NCBI GenBank assembly: GCA_964588725.1
Contig: CAZPQL010000016.1
Coordinates: forward strand, 1 to 47,404
DNA from: UBA5972 sp964588725
GTDB taxonomy: Bacteria; Pseudomonadota; Alphaproteobacteria; Rhodobacterales; Rhodobacteraceae
DNA: 47,404 nucleotides
Direction: 5' to 3'
The notes beneath the pieces were generated by a model, which saw nothing but the letters and a program-made list of their open reading frames with translations, was not told the origin of the DNA and did no database searches. Every line of letters starts with the position of its first letter. The stretch's first letter is position 1. Below, piece after piece: positions 1-7,995 of the stretch. A program made the translations under genes and the position numbers.

Positions 1-1360
1 CCAACTCCGCACTACGCTTAGTCGCGCCCATGGTGTTGGTCGGACGCACTGCTTTATCGGTAGAGATTAGTACAAAAGTCTCAACGCCAGACTCAATCGC
101 TACCTGTGCACAATTTAGCGTACCAAAAATATTATTATCAACCCCTTCGGTATTATTAAACTCCACCATCGGCACATGCTTATAAGCTGCTGCATGATAA
201 ATAGTATCCACACCAAAACGTTTAAACACATTAGCAAGCCTAGTTTTATTATTAACACTACCCAGTATTGGGTAAATATCTAATGAATGAATACCAATAT
301 TAGAAAGCTCTTTTTCAATAGTGTAAAGCGCCAGCTCACTCATCTCATACAAGATCAAAGCCTTAGGCTTTAGAAATACGATTTGCCTGCACAGCTCAGA
401 TCCAATCGAGCCGCCTGCGCCCGTTACCACCACCGTCTTATTGGTAATATTTTTTCCTAATAGCTCTTTATTAGCATCCACTGTGTCACGCCCAAGCAAG
501 TCTTTAATACTTACTTCACGTAAATCACCAATACTCACCTTGCCTTCGGCCAACTCAGCCACACCAGGCAGCATGCGCACCAACACTGGATACGGCTCTA
601 GTTGATTAATAATATCCAGTCGCTTAGTGCGAGAAGCACTTGGCATCGCAATCAACACCTCATCCACTTTTAACTTGCTAATAACCCCTTCAATAGCATC
701 AACTGAATAAACATCCAGCCCTCTAATATGGTTACCTTGCAACGCTTGAGCATCATCAACAAACCCAACAGGATTGTATTCACAAGAGTGCTCTAATGCT
801 GATACCAACTGAACACCCGCATCACCCGCACCATACACCAGTACTCGCTTTTTATCCCCATCGCTCTTGACTTTGCTTTTCAATTTAAAATTAAACAGAA
901 GGAGAATTGGCGCAAGCCAAGAGAGGCTACCCTGGGGTATTGAAAATTCAACATTGTTGCTAAGCGCAACGCGCGCAGCAATACGCACTCCGCCAATCGC
1001 CAACAGAGACAACACCCAATTAATCAATATGACTGAACGAGGAATGCCGTCCACGGCAGCCATAAAGCCAATAACACCCCACACTAACGCATAAAGAGAC
1101 ACCGCCTGTACAATTGCCCAAAGCGCTTTGAAACCAATATAACGAATCACCGCACGATACAAGCCAAAGCGCACAAAGATAACGCTAGCAATCACTGGTG
1201 CACCAAATATCACCCAAATCAAGTCACTTTGTGGAAAATACCAATAACCAAGACGAATTGAGAACGATACCAACAATATTGACACCAGTAAAATAGCATC
1301 AACCAATAGCATAATTAACTGCTTGCTGATTCTGGATAAATTGATAAGTTTGTTGATCAT
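1..1360 (-). CDS. Membrane UDP-GlcNAc 4,6-dehydratase, WbpM/PglF/FlaA1-like (C-terminus beyond window)
   Basis: An open frame reads from an ATG at 1360 to the window edge, giving 453 residues. The family is usually about 600-660 residues, so the C-terminus lies outside. Residues 12-130 are hydrophobic with about four membrane segments. A first Rossmann motif (VLVYGAGDAG) is near 173-182 and a second (VVVTGAGGSIGSE) near 310-322. The catalytic stretch STDKA is at 433-437, with M444 and K448 (MGATK). WbpM-type enzymes are known to use Met where most short-chain dehydratases use Tyr. The family makes UDP-2-acetamido-2,6-dideoxy-4-keto-hexose, precursor of QuiNAc, FucNAc or bacillosamine-type sugars. 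About 25 extra residues (near 138-165) separate the membrane part from the first Rossmann fold. The ribosome site is weak. It follows galE by 263 bases with a possible terminator between. Family assignment is firm; the exact product is not. Confidence 0.9.
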   Translation of the reverse strand, partial: MINKLINLSRISKQLIMLLVDAILLVSILLVSFSIRLGYWYFPQSDLIWVIFGAPVIASVIFVRFGLYRAVIRYIGFKALWAIVQAVSLYALVWGVIGFMAAVDGIPRSVILINWVLSLLAIGGVRIAARVALSNNVEFSIPQGSLSWLAPILLLFNFKLKSKVKSDGDKKRVLVYGAGDAGVQLVSALEHSCEYNPVGFVDDAQALQGNHIRGLDVYSVDAIEGVISKLKVDEVLIAMPSASRTKRLDIINQLEPYPVLVRMLPGVAELAEGKVSIGDLREVSIKDLLGRDTVDANKELLGKNITNKTVVVTGAGGSIGSELCRQIVFLKPKALILYEMSELALYTIEKELSNIGIHSLDIYPILGSVNNKTRLANVFKRFGVDTIYHAAAYKHVPMVEFNNTEGVDNNIFGTLNCAQVAIESGVETFVLISTDKAVRPTNTMGATKRSAEL

Positions 1361-1429
1361 ATTTCTTACTAAAATTCACTCATTTGCATAATTTCTGAAA
1401 CTTCTCACTACCTGTTATTTTGCCTGTTT

Positions 1430-1458
1430 TGAAAACAAAAATAGCCCTAAAAAGAGCT
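1430..1458 (-). terminator. Possible weak intrinsic terminator downstream of galE
   Basis: Read on the minus strand, AGCTCT (1458-1453) pairs with AGGGCT (1448-1443) around a four-base loop, with one G-U pair, and is followed at once by ATTTTTGTTTT. It lies between galE and the WbpM-like gene. The stem is only six pairs, so termination may be partial. The rest of the 1361-1623 gap shows no convincing gene. Confidence 0.4.
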
Positions 1459-1607
1459 GTTTATTTTCCTACAGAGACTTTATAACGACTATTTTTTTGA
1501 TAATTACACCAAGACCTAAACCTACAACTCATTAAAAATAGGGGTTTTTCATCCATTTAGGAAATTTCCAAAATTTTCCATTAAAAATTAAACGTTTATA
1601 ATTCAAC

Positions 1608-1634
1608 ATTCTCATTAGCCGAGCTAATGAGAAT
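1608..1634. repeat. Perfect 12-bp inverted repeat covering the galE stop codon
   Basis: Positions 1608-1619 (ATTCTCATTAGC) and 1623-1634 are perfect reverse complements separated by three bases. The galE stop codon (TAG, 1626-1624) lies inside one arm. No T-run follows on the minus strand, so a classical terminator is unlikely; mRNA 3'-end protection or a REP-like role is possible. A similar hairpin covers the stop codon of the next gene upstream in the transcript. Confidence 0.75.
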
Positions 1635-2637
1635 ACCCATCAGGATTCATGCTTTGCCAGCGCCAGGTGTCTTCGCACATTTCATCTAGCTCACGCTCAG
1701 CCTTCCAGTCTAACTTTTCTGCTGCGTAACTTGGATCGGCGTAGCAGGTGGCGATGTCGCCGGCGCGTCTATCGGCAATTTGATATGCTATGTGCTTGCC
1801 CGATGCCTTTTCAAAAGCTTTTACCATATCCAGTACTGAGTAGCCGTTGCCTGTGCCTAGATTAACGGTTAACAGCTGCGGCTTATCCTCTAACGCCTGT
1901 AGCGCCTTGACATGCCCTTTGGCTAGATCTACCACATGAATGTAATCACGCACTCCCGTACCATCGGGCGTATCATAATCTCCACCAAAAACCGTTAACT
2001 TTTCTAATTTACCCACTGCCACTTGTGCGATATATGGGATTAAATTATTGGGAATATCATTCGGATCTTCACCAATCAGCCCACTCTTATGTGCACCCAC
2101 AGGGTTAAAGTATCTAAGCAGTGCGATATGCCAGCTATCATCTGCAACAAACAGATCCTGCAAAAACTCTTCAATCATCAACTTAGAGCGACCATACGGA
2201 TTGGTGACCGACAGCAGGAAATCCTCCTTAATCGGTACCGTATGCGGATCGCCATAGACCGTCGCGGATGAGCTAAAGACAAAGGTTTTGCAATTGAAAT
2301 CGCGCATCACTTCAGCGAGAATAAAAGTGCCGCCAACATTGGTATCATAATACTCAATTGGCTTCTCTACCGACTCACCCACCGCTTTCAGACCTGCGAA
2401 ATGAATCACGCCATCAATGGCGTGTTTTTCAAATACGCGCGTCAGTGCAGCTTTATCACGCACATCTACCTTGTAAAAAGGGATACTGGTATCCGCTAAC
2501 TTCTCAACACGCTTTAACGCTTCGAGCGATGAGTTGCAGAGACTGTCCACCACCACAACCTCGTAGTCCGCTTTAAGCAGCTCAATACAGGTGTGTGAGC
2601 CGATATAGCCTACGCCGCCTGTTACTAAAATTTTCAT
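1624..2637 (-). CDS. galE: UDP-glucose/UDP-GlcNAc 4-epimerase (GalE)
   Basis: Interconverts UDP-glucose and UDP-galactose, and in some homologues UDP-GlcNAc and UDP-GalNAc, in the cytoplasm with bound NAD. The 337-residue length matches GalE. The start chosen is the ATG at 2637 because the protein then begins MKILVTGG with the nucleotide-binding motif GGVGYIG at 7-13. An ATG at 2682 would add 15 residues without family support. SSSATVYG is at 122-129 and the catalytic pair is Y148/K152. It is the penultimate gene of the locus. Base composition is clearly richer in G+C than in the genes that precede it in the transcript, suggesting it belongs to the more stable end of the locus. Identity as GalE is confident; preference for N-acetylated substrates cannot be read from the sequence. 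Confidence 0.95.
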   Translation of the reverse strand: MKILVTGGVGYIGSHTCIELLKADYEVVVVDSLCNSSLEALKRVEKLADTSIPFYKVDVRDKAALTRVFEKHAIDGVIHFAGLKAVGESVEKPIEYYDTNVGGTFILAEVMRDFNCKTFVFSSSATVYGDPHTVPIKEDFLLSVTNPYGRSKLMIEEFLQDLFVADDSWHIALLRYFNPVGAHKSGLIGEDPNDIPNNLIPYIAQVAVGKLEKLTVFGGDYDTPDGTGVRDYIHVVDLAKGHVKALQALEDKPQLLTVNLGTGNGYSVLDMVKAFEKASGKHIAYQIADRRAGDIATCYADPSYAAEKLDWKAERELDEMCEDTWRWQSMNPDGYSH

Positions 2638-2704
2638 ACTATTTTCATTCGCCCTGAAAGAAGTGCCCTTGGGGCGCAACATTTAACATTAAAAATTCAT
2701 AATT

Positions 2705-2725
2705 GCCACTAGCTCTGCTAGTGGC
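2705..2725. repeat. Perfect 9-bp inverted repeat covering the stop codon of the PglC-like gene
   Basis: GCCACTAGC at 2705-2713 and its exact reverse complement at 2717-2725 are separated by TCT. The stop codon of the sugar-transferase gene (TAG, 2720-2718) sits in one arm. An A/T-rich tail follows on the minus strand without a clean T-run. The design is the same as the hairpin at the galE stop. Confidence 0.75.
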
Positions 2726-3278
2726 TAACCCCATCTCTTTTAATCACCTTTAAAAATGTCATCCACAATATTTTCATATCAAACCAAAATGATTGGCGTT
2801 GCAAATATTCTACATCCAAATCAACTTTATCGGGAATTGATAATTCATCCCTGCCATTAACTTGCGCCCAGCCTGTAATGCCTGGTAATAATTTATCCAC
2901 CCCCTTTTCAGTACGTAGAGCTATTAAGTCTTCTTGATTAAATAGCGCAGGACGCGGCCCTACAAAGCTCATGTCGCCCTTTAATACTGAGAATAGTTGC
3001 GGAAGCTCATCTAAACTTGAACTTCGCAAAAAACCACCAATAGGGGTTAAATAAACATCTGGATTATCCAACAAGTGGGTTGCCACAGCAGGAGTATCTG
3101 TCAACATTGATCTAAACTTTGGCATTTTAAAAATTTTATTATTTTTGCCAATTCTATCTGACCAATACAGTGACGGGCCTTTTGATGTTAATTGTATAGA
3201 GATAACCACCAACAACATTGGGACGAATAATAATATGCAAAGCGCAACACCGATAAATAAATCAAAAAGATGCTTCAT
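2718..3278 (-). CDS. PglC-like monotopic phosphoglycosyltransferase (initiating sugar-1-phosphate transferase)
   Basis: Expected to transfer a sugar-1-phosphate from a UDP-sugar to undecaprenyl phosphate on the inner face of the cytoplasmic membrane, the first committed step of glycan assembly. At 186 residues it is the short, single-domain form (PglC, WcaJ C-terminal domain; PF02397). One hydrophobic segment at about 8-28 would be the re-entrant membrane helix. The conserved block KFRSM is at 54-58, the catalytic Asp-Glu pair is D90-E91 in SLDELPQ, and GDMSFVGPRP is at 101-110. The WbpM/PglF-like dehydratase and galE encoded just after it suggest a UDP-QuiNAc-, bacillosamine- or GalNAc-type first sugar, but the substrate is inferred. 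It is the last of the assembly genes before the compositional shift. Confidence 0.92.
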   Translation of the reverse strand: MKHLFDLFIGVALCILLFVPMLLVVISIQLTSKGPSLYWSDRIGKNNKIFKMPKFRSMLTDTPAVATHLLDNPDVYLTPIGGFLRSSSLDELPQLFSVLKGDMSFVGPRPALFNQEDLIALRTEKGVDKLLPGITGWAQVNGRDELSIPDKVDLDVEYLQRQSFWFDMKILWMTFLKVIKRDGVSH

Positions 3279-3286
3279 TTTAAAAA

Positions 3287-4237
3287 TTATTCAATATACT
3301 CAATTATGCTACTAGGATTGTCATGGAAAAACGGAGGATTAACAAATTTTTTAATATAATCTTCATTTCTCTTAATCAATCTACCTCTAAATAATATGAA
3401 AGACTTTTTATTTTGGACGAAGAATAAATGCATCTGAAACCCATCAAATGATACGTTGTATATTACATTATTTAGCGAACAAATTATAAACAGGTCTTTT
3501 ATTGAAGTTTTCCCTCTAACATCAATATCAACAAAATCATACACGCGTGAATCACAGTTTTTATCATTACTTGAGCCAGTGTGAACAACCTCAAATCCTG
3601 TACTGTCTTTTAAGTTTCTAACAAAATCAATTATAGAGTTTTGATGAGTAGAGCCACTTCTAATACTCCCAGAATCAATGTAGTTATTAAAAATAATGTA
3701 GTTCTTATTTTCACTCAAAAAATATAACTTACCCTCATTAACAGCATAAGGATAAGAAGGGACAGGATTATAATTCAATTTTTTCAGCCCTAAAAACTCT
3801 GAGACTTTTTCAATCATATCATTACACAAAGGTGACTGTATCTTTGATGAGGCTGTATCTATAAATAAAATTTGGCTGTCTATATTTTTTAACGCCCTTA
3901 TGAACTCCACCTTTGTAATAATTAAATCAATATCTTCAAGGCTACTGTCATCCCCAGTCATATAGCCTAAATCTTGAAAATAAAACTCCATAGCATTTAT
4001 AGGTGAAATAACAAGCCTATAACCACGAGATCTTAAGTGTCGAGCTAAAGGCTCGAAGAATAAATGATCGCCGAAATGCATCATTTCATAGTCAGGAAAG
4101 TACAATAAAATAGACTTCACCTGATTACATTTTTTATTTAATAAAAATAAGTTACTAGCAATAGCATGCCTTCTTAATTTAAATACCTCTAATTTATTAA
4201 AAACTTTTTTTAAATTGTAGAAAAAGTTTACTTTCAT
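3287..4237 (-). CDS. Glycosyltransferase, GT9-like (heptosyltransferase-fold) candidate
   Basis: A 316-residue protein of unproven function. HFGDHLFFEPLARHLR at about 54-69 resembles the N-terminal loop of ADP-heptose transferases (GT9). A C-terminal block beginning DVRGKTSIKDLF and running to MHLFFVQNK resembles the GT9 nucleotide-sugar site, but the usual DSGPMH appears here as SFDGFQMH. This suggests a divergent GT-B enzyme. Its start overlaps the stop of the upstream GT2 gene by 4 bases. The AT-rich composition matches the rest of the assembly block. It could instead be a non-catalytic relative; no donor can be assigned. Confidence 0.6.
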   Translation of the reverse strand: MKVNFFYNLKKVFNKLEVFKLRRHAIASNLFLLNKKCNQVKSILLYFPDYEMMHFGDHLFFEPLARHLRSRGYRLVISPINAMEFYFQDLGYMTGDDSSLEDIDLIITKVEFIRALKNIDSQILFIDTASSKIQSPLCNDMIEKVSEFLGLKKLNYNPVPSYPYAVNEGKLYFLSENKNYIIFNNYIDSGSIRSGSTHQNSIIDFVRNLKDSTGFEVVHTGSSNDKNCDSRVYDFVDIDVRGKTSIKDLFIICSLNNVIYNVSFDGFQMHLFFVQNKKSFILFRGRLIKRNEDYIKKFVNPPFFHDNPSSIIEYIE

Positions 4238-5049
4238 TTGTAATCACTATATTTAACAAACCCTTTAAAGAAGCCCTTAAAAAAGACATATCTTTTTCTT
4301 TGAAATGAAAATAAAAAGAGCACCCTTAGCGCAAGATCGGATAAAAATTTTGCATATAATTTTAGATTTTTACTGGCCATATGCTTCCTATACAAGGCAC
4401 CAGCACCTTTGGCATAATTTTCTACCTTTTGCAACGAATGAGCTGCTTTTTCATGATAGACAGAATAATCTTTTAAATATCTGATCTTAATTTTATTTAA
4501 CAATGCCCTGATTACAAGGTCAGATTCCTCTGAGGATCCCAGTTCACACCCAGACCCCAAGTTCTCATCAAACCACCCTATTCTATCAAAAGCCTTGCGA
4601 TTAATAACAAGAGAAATACTACAAACCCTATTGTAACTCCAAATACTCAAATCTCTATCTACTACATAGTAACGAACATAATGGGTGTCGGTGTTATGAA
4701 CCAACGCATTACCATAGTAGAACATCGTATTGACAGACAATTGTTTGTTTAAATTTTGAATCGTATTATTTTCAATATAGACGTCATCATCAAGCAGTAA
4801 AATCCATTCCCCTGTAGATGCTTTAATAGCAATATTTCTTGCTCTTGAAATACCAATACCAGTATCATTAATAACTATTAATTTATCATTAAAACTAAGA
4901 TGTTTTTTAATTTTACCTTCTATTTCTACACTAGCCCTCTGCAGGACTAAAATAACTTCATATTCACCACTATTCTGCATAATGCAATCCAAGGTGGAGC
5001 AAATCTTATTAAGATTTGGATTCAACGATGGCATAATTATTGAAATCAT
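4234..5049 (-). CDS. Family 2 glycosyltransferase
   Basis: A 271-residue GT-A enzyme. It opens with MISIIMPSLN, the usual first strand. The metal-binding Asp cluster is DDD at 87-89 (LLLDDDV), and SRARNIAI near 68-75 fits the family. A C-terminal stretch with FFKGFFKGF has hydrophobic or amphipathic character and may touch the membrane. The start overlaps the preceding small gene by 4 bases and its stop overlaps the next gene by 4 bases, so it is within a coupled chain. Acceptor and donor are unknown. Confidence 0.85.
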   Translation of the reverse strand: MISIIMPSLNPNLNKICSTLDCIMQNSGEYEVILVLQRASVEIEGKIKKHLSFNDKLIVINDTGIGISRARNIAIKASTGEWILLLDDDVYIENNTIQNLNKQLSVNTMFYYGNALVHNTDTHYVRYYVVDRDLSIWSYNRVCSISLVINRKAFDRIGWFDENLGSGCELGSSEESDLVIRALLNKIKIRYLKDYSVYHEKAAHSLQKVENYAKGAGALYRKHMASKNLKLYAKFLSDLALRVLFLFSFQRKRYVFFKGFFKGFVKYSDYK

Positions 5050-5258
5050 TTTCCGGCGAAGTAATTTGTAGCCAATTTTTCTTGAGCTGAACGCTTAATA
5101 CATTCATCTGATTTTATTAACAGATATTGATTTTTAAAAATATCTAGATCTATTCTTTGACCAGAACTTAGATCCAATACTGACTGACATTTTATTTGTT
5201 TTGCATAATTTGACATAATAGAACGGGAATAATTTAATTGTTTATCTACAAGAAACAT
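5046..5258 (-). CDS. Small hypothetical protein, translationally coupled to a glycosyltransferase
   Basis: A 70-residue frame that I do not recognise. It is supported by GTGAGG about nine bases before its ATG and by an ATGA overlap with the GT2 gene that follows. No signal peptide or membrane segment is evident; the protein is mixed and polar, with several Lys/Arg. It could be a genuine small accessory protein or the 3' remnant of a larger gene whose 5' part was lost. The 92 bases before it hold only a short hairpin and A/T-rich sequence. Confidence 0.5.
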   Translation of the reverse strand: MFLVDKQLNYSRSIMSNYAKQIKCQSVLDLSSGQRIDLDIFKNQYLLIKSDECIKRSAQEKLATNYFAGK

Positions 5259-5337
5259 ATTTTTTCCTCACTGCAAGATTGTTAGGCTTATTTTTTTAAC
5301 TTCAAACAGATTATGAAAATAATGCAAAATTAAGTGC

Positions 5338-5355
5338 AATAAGGTTTGCCTTATT
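5338..5355. repeat. 7-bp inverted repeat covering a glycosyltransferase stop codon
   Basis: AATAAGG at 5338-5344 and CCTTATT at 5349-5355 pair perfectly around TTTG. The stop codon (TAA, 5353-5351) of the GT2 gene lies in one arm. This is the third stop-codon hairpin in the window. No strong T-run follows. Confidence 0.55.
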
Positions 5356-6154
5356 TAATGACTTTAAATTTAACACCATTAGAATTTACATATAAATAAA
5401 AAATAAAAACAAGCTTGCAAATACTCTGAAAATGTTTATTACATTTATTAATATATGAAAAATATACATTACTACCAAAAAACGAATTTAAAGCAGCTGA
5501 AACGAATTTATCTTGATCATCCTTTTTAGTATTACTAATGCTTGTCTCAATATTACTCAGGTAATACATCGGCTCCAACATAGAGCCAATCCTAAATTTG
5601 TTACCGAAAGCATCCAATATGAATTTAAAATCCTGTGCATACTTATATTCTTCATTATATAACTGCGTATCAAATACACGCCTATCCATAAAGAAGGTTC
5701 CATGTATGAAAATATTTCCTGCCTTTAAAATATTGCTTTGATTAAGGTTAAATATCAAATCGTGAGGAACAATTTTGTTACCCTTGAATGCCCTTGAGGT
5801 CACAATATCTAATTGGAATTTTTTTAACACATCTAATTGCTTTTCTAACCTGTTTAGGACACTCCTATCATCCGCATCTTGCCTAGCAATATATTGTCCA
5901 GATGAATTTTTAAATCCTGCATTTAATGATTTTGTAAGGCCTATATTGTCTTGATTAATAACAACTATCCTAGAATCTAACCTTTCATATTTTCGAATTA
6001 TATCTAAACTATCGTCAGTTGATCCGTCATTAATAATAATAAACTCCAAGTTTTTAAATGTCTGATTTATAATAGATTCAATAGCATTAGCAACATAATC
6101 TTGATGATTATAAACCGACATAATTACCGATATTATTGGATTACTATTTATCAT
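5351..6154 (-). CDS. Family 2 glycosyltransferase
   Basis: A 267-residue GT-A enzyme with a textbook N-terminus: PIISVIMSVYN near 6-16, NDGSTDDS at 42-49 and the Asp motif DADD at 93-96. The C-terminal hydrophobic stretch (VFIFYLYVN) may associate with the membrane. It overlaps the upstream GT4 gene by 11 bases and ends in a hairpin at its stop. Such enzymes in O-antigen and capsule loci add one sugar to the lipid-linked repeat unit. The sugar cannot be predicted. Confidence 0.88.
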   Translation of the reverse strand: MINSNPIISVIMSVYNHQDYVANAIESIINQTFKNLEFIIINDGSTDDSLDIIRKYERLDSRIVVINQDNIGLTKSLNAGFKNSSGQYIARQDADDRSVLNRLEKQLDVLKKFQLDIVTSRAFKGNKIVPHDLIFNLNQSNILKAGNIFIHGTFFMDRRVFDTQLYNEEYKYAQDFKFILDAFGNKFRIGSMLEPMYYLSNIETSISNTKKDDQDKFVSAALNSFFGSNVYFSYINKCNKHFQSICKLVFIFYLYVNSNGVKFKVIK

Positions 6155-7295
6155 CTACTAAGTCTTTAAATATTGAGAATTCTTTTTGAACAATTGGGAT
6201 TAATGCACACCTTTCCTTAATAAAAGAAATTCCATTATGGACTAATATCTCTTTATCATTTGTATTAACCGCTCTCTTCAATGCTTTAGATAGGCTCTCT
6301 GAAGTTGTAGTTTTGGCAAGAATGCCGTTAACCCCATCGCTAATAATTTCATTAATCCCGGGTACATCTGTACCTATACACAAACAACCCGATGCCATTG
6401 CCTCAATAAGTGTCTTTGGCATGCCTTCATGATAAGAAGGTAAGGCGTAATAGCTGTATTGATTGTATATTTTTGGAAGCTGATCATTGGAAACAACTCC
6501 AAAAAAATTAACTTTCACATTATTCTTTATAGCAAAATCTCTTAACTGGCTTTCTATTTGATCACCTTCTCCATAAACATCTAAAACAAAATTCATATCA
6601 GAGATTGCCTCAACTAAACTGAACAAATTTTTTTCAGGATTCAATCTTCCAACATAAAGAATTCTATCACTATATTTATTAATTTCATTTTTAGGCGTAA
6701 ATATATCTAAATTTACATAATTGTACAGAACCAATATTTTTTGATTATTTATGTGGTATTTTTCTTTAATATATTCACAGTTATGACTGCTTGAAACTAT
6801 TGCTAGATCTCCATAATTATAGGTATATTTCTCAACAAATTTAAACCACTTGCATTTCAAACTACTTAGATCTTTGTCACACAACAATTGGGAGATACTG
6901 TAGCCAGTTCGCACTATTAAAGGCTTTCTATACAACCATTTTGCAATAAGCCCGCTCCAAGATCCATCCATTTGGTTAGTCTTGAATATATCAGTATCTC
7001 GGAAAATTTTTGGATATAAAAAAGGGGCTAAGAGGCTATATATGTAATTGCCAATTTTAGGAATATTAAGTACCTTAGGCATAGCAACAATGACGATATC
7101 TGAATGTAATTTTTTTTCTTTTTTTAATTGTCTAGATAGCTTGAAATCTTCCGATCCATAGGTAATCCAATAAACTTTTTTTAAATTTCCTTGTTTGAGG
7201 TGCTCTTCATAGACTAACTTTTCTCGATCAAATAATCCTTGATTAAGCCAAAGTTCGAGCGATACATTGCGCGTAAAAAATAATGTCAGTACCAT
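6144..7295 (-). CDS. Family 4 (group 1) glycosyltransferase
   Basis: A 383-residue GT-B retaining transferase. The C-terminal domain begins with YVGRLNPEKN around 214-223 and contains the donor-site block EGMPKTLIEAMASG at 290-303, with the two Glu residues spaced as in GT4 (E290 and E298). The N-terminal domain is divergent and fits an acceptor-specific role. It starts three bases after the upstream methyltransferase stop. No substrate assignment is possible. Confidence 0.9.
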   Translation of the reverse strand: MVLTLFFTRNVSLELWLNQGLFDREKLVYEEHLKQGNLKKVYWITYGSEDFKLSRQLKKEKKLHSDIVIVAMPKVLNIPKIGNYIYSLLAPFLYPKIFRDTDIFKTNQMDGSWSGLIAKWLYRKPLIVRTGYSISQLLCDKDLSSLKCKWFKFVEKYTYNYGDLAIVSSSHNCEYIKEKYHINNQKILVLYNYVNLDIFTPKNEINKYSDRILYVGRLNPEKNLFSLVEAISDMNFVLDVYGEGDQIESQLRDFAIKNNVKVNFFGVVSNDQLPKIYNQYSYYALPSYHEGMPKTLIEAMASGCLCIGTDVPGINEIISDGVNGILAKTTTSESLSKALKRAVNTNDKEILVHNGISFIKERCALIPIVQKEFSIFKDLVDDK

Positions 7296-7298
7296 CTT

Positions 7299-7994
7299 CT
7301 ACAAAGCTTTGCAAACAGCATAAATCTCTCCGAACTTAATATGGTAGGACAGTATCTCTATTCCACTTTCTGTTAATTCATTCTTAAACTGTTCAAAAGT
7401 GTATTCAATAAAATGTGTGTTATCCAGTCTATATTCCACACCAAGTTCTTTTTTATAAACAGTAATCCATCCTCTGTCAATCATAGGAACTCGAATTAAC
7501 AATTTCTTATTACCTTTACTTTTCCATGCTATTTTCTCAATCAATTTCTTTAAAAAATCCACCCTATGTTCAATGTGCTCTAAAACATTAGATAAGGTTA
7601 CGATATCGATAGGCATGCATTCTGAATAATCGTAAGTAGTCGCATCAGCGCAAATATACTCAATATTATCTTTCTGCCTTAAATTCCTAGCAACCTCAAC
7701 ATGCAGTTGCTCTATCTCAATACCATACACAAATGTCGCTTTTTGGCTTATTACTTCTGGCATCATGCCTGTATTGCAACCAACATCTAATACAACGTGA
7801 TCATCTTTAATATTGTCCAAGAACCATTCTTTATATTGCATAATTCTATGCTTAGGATGAACTCTATTATTTAACTGTATAGCCATAATACTAGCTAATT
7901 TATAAGAGGCATTATGTATTTTTAATACCGACTCAATTAATATTTTGGCTAATAGTCGGCTCTCTAATATTTTCTGAATACTCTTTTTTATCAT
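7299..7994 (-). CDS. SAM-dependent methyltransferase (class I)
   Basis: A 231-residue protein with a clear SAM-binding motif I, VLDVGCNTG at 68-76, an acidic end of strand 2 (YGIEIE) and a post-I block with SNVLEHIEHR. Members in glycan loci O-methylate sugars or cap chains. It follows the Wzy-like gene by one base. The N-terminal 50 residues are basic and partly hydrophobic and may bind membrane or acceptor. The substrate is unknown. Confidence 0.82.
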   Translation of the reverse strand: MIKKSIQKILESRLLAKILIESVLKIHNASYKLASIMAIQLNNRVHPKHRIMQYKEWFLDNIKDDHVVLDVGCNTGMMPEVISQKATFVYGIEIEQLHVEVARNLRQKDNIEYICADATTYDYSECMPIDIVTLSNVLEHIEHRVDFLKKLIEKIAWKSKGNKKLLIRVPMIDRGWITVYKKELGVEYRLDNTHFIEYTFEQFKNELTESGIEILSYHIKFGEIYAVCKAL

Positions 7995-7995
7995 T

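Noticed and set aside
1361..1623. Possible promoter with TATAAA-like box between galE and the WbpM-like gene
   Set aside because: A TATAAA occurs, but no acceptable -35 box lies at the right distance, and A/T-rich sequence gives many such boxes by chance.
2638..2682. Longer galE start at 2682
   Set aside because: The extra 15 residues have no counterpart in GalE, whose N-terminus begins directly with the NAD loop.
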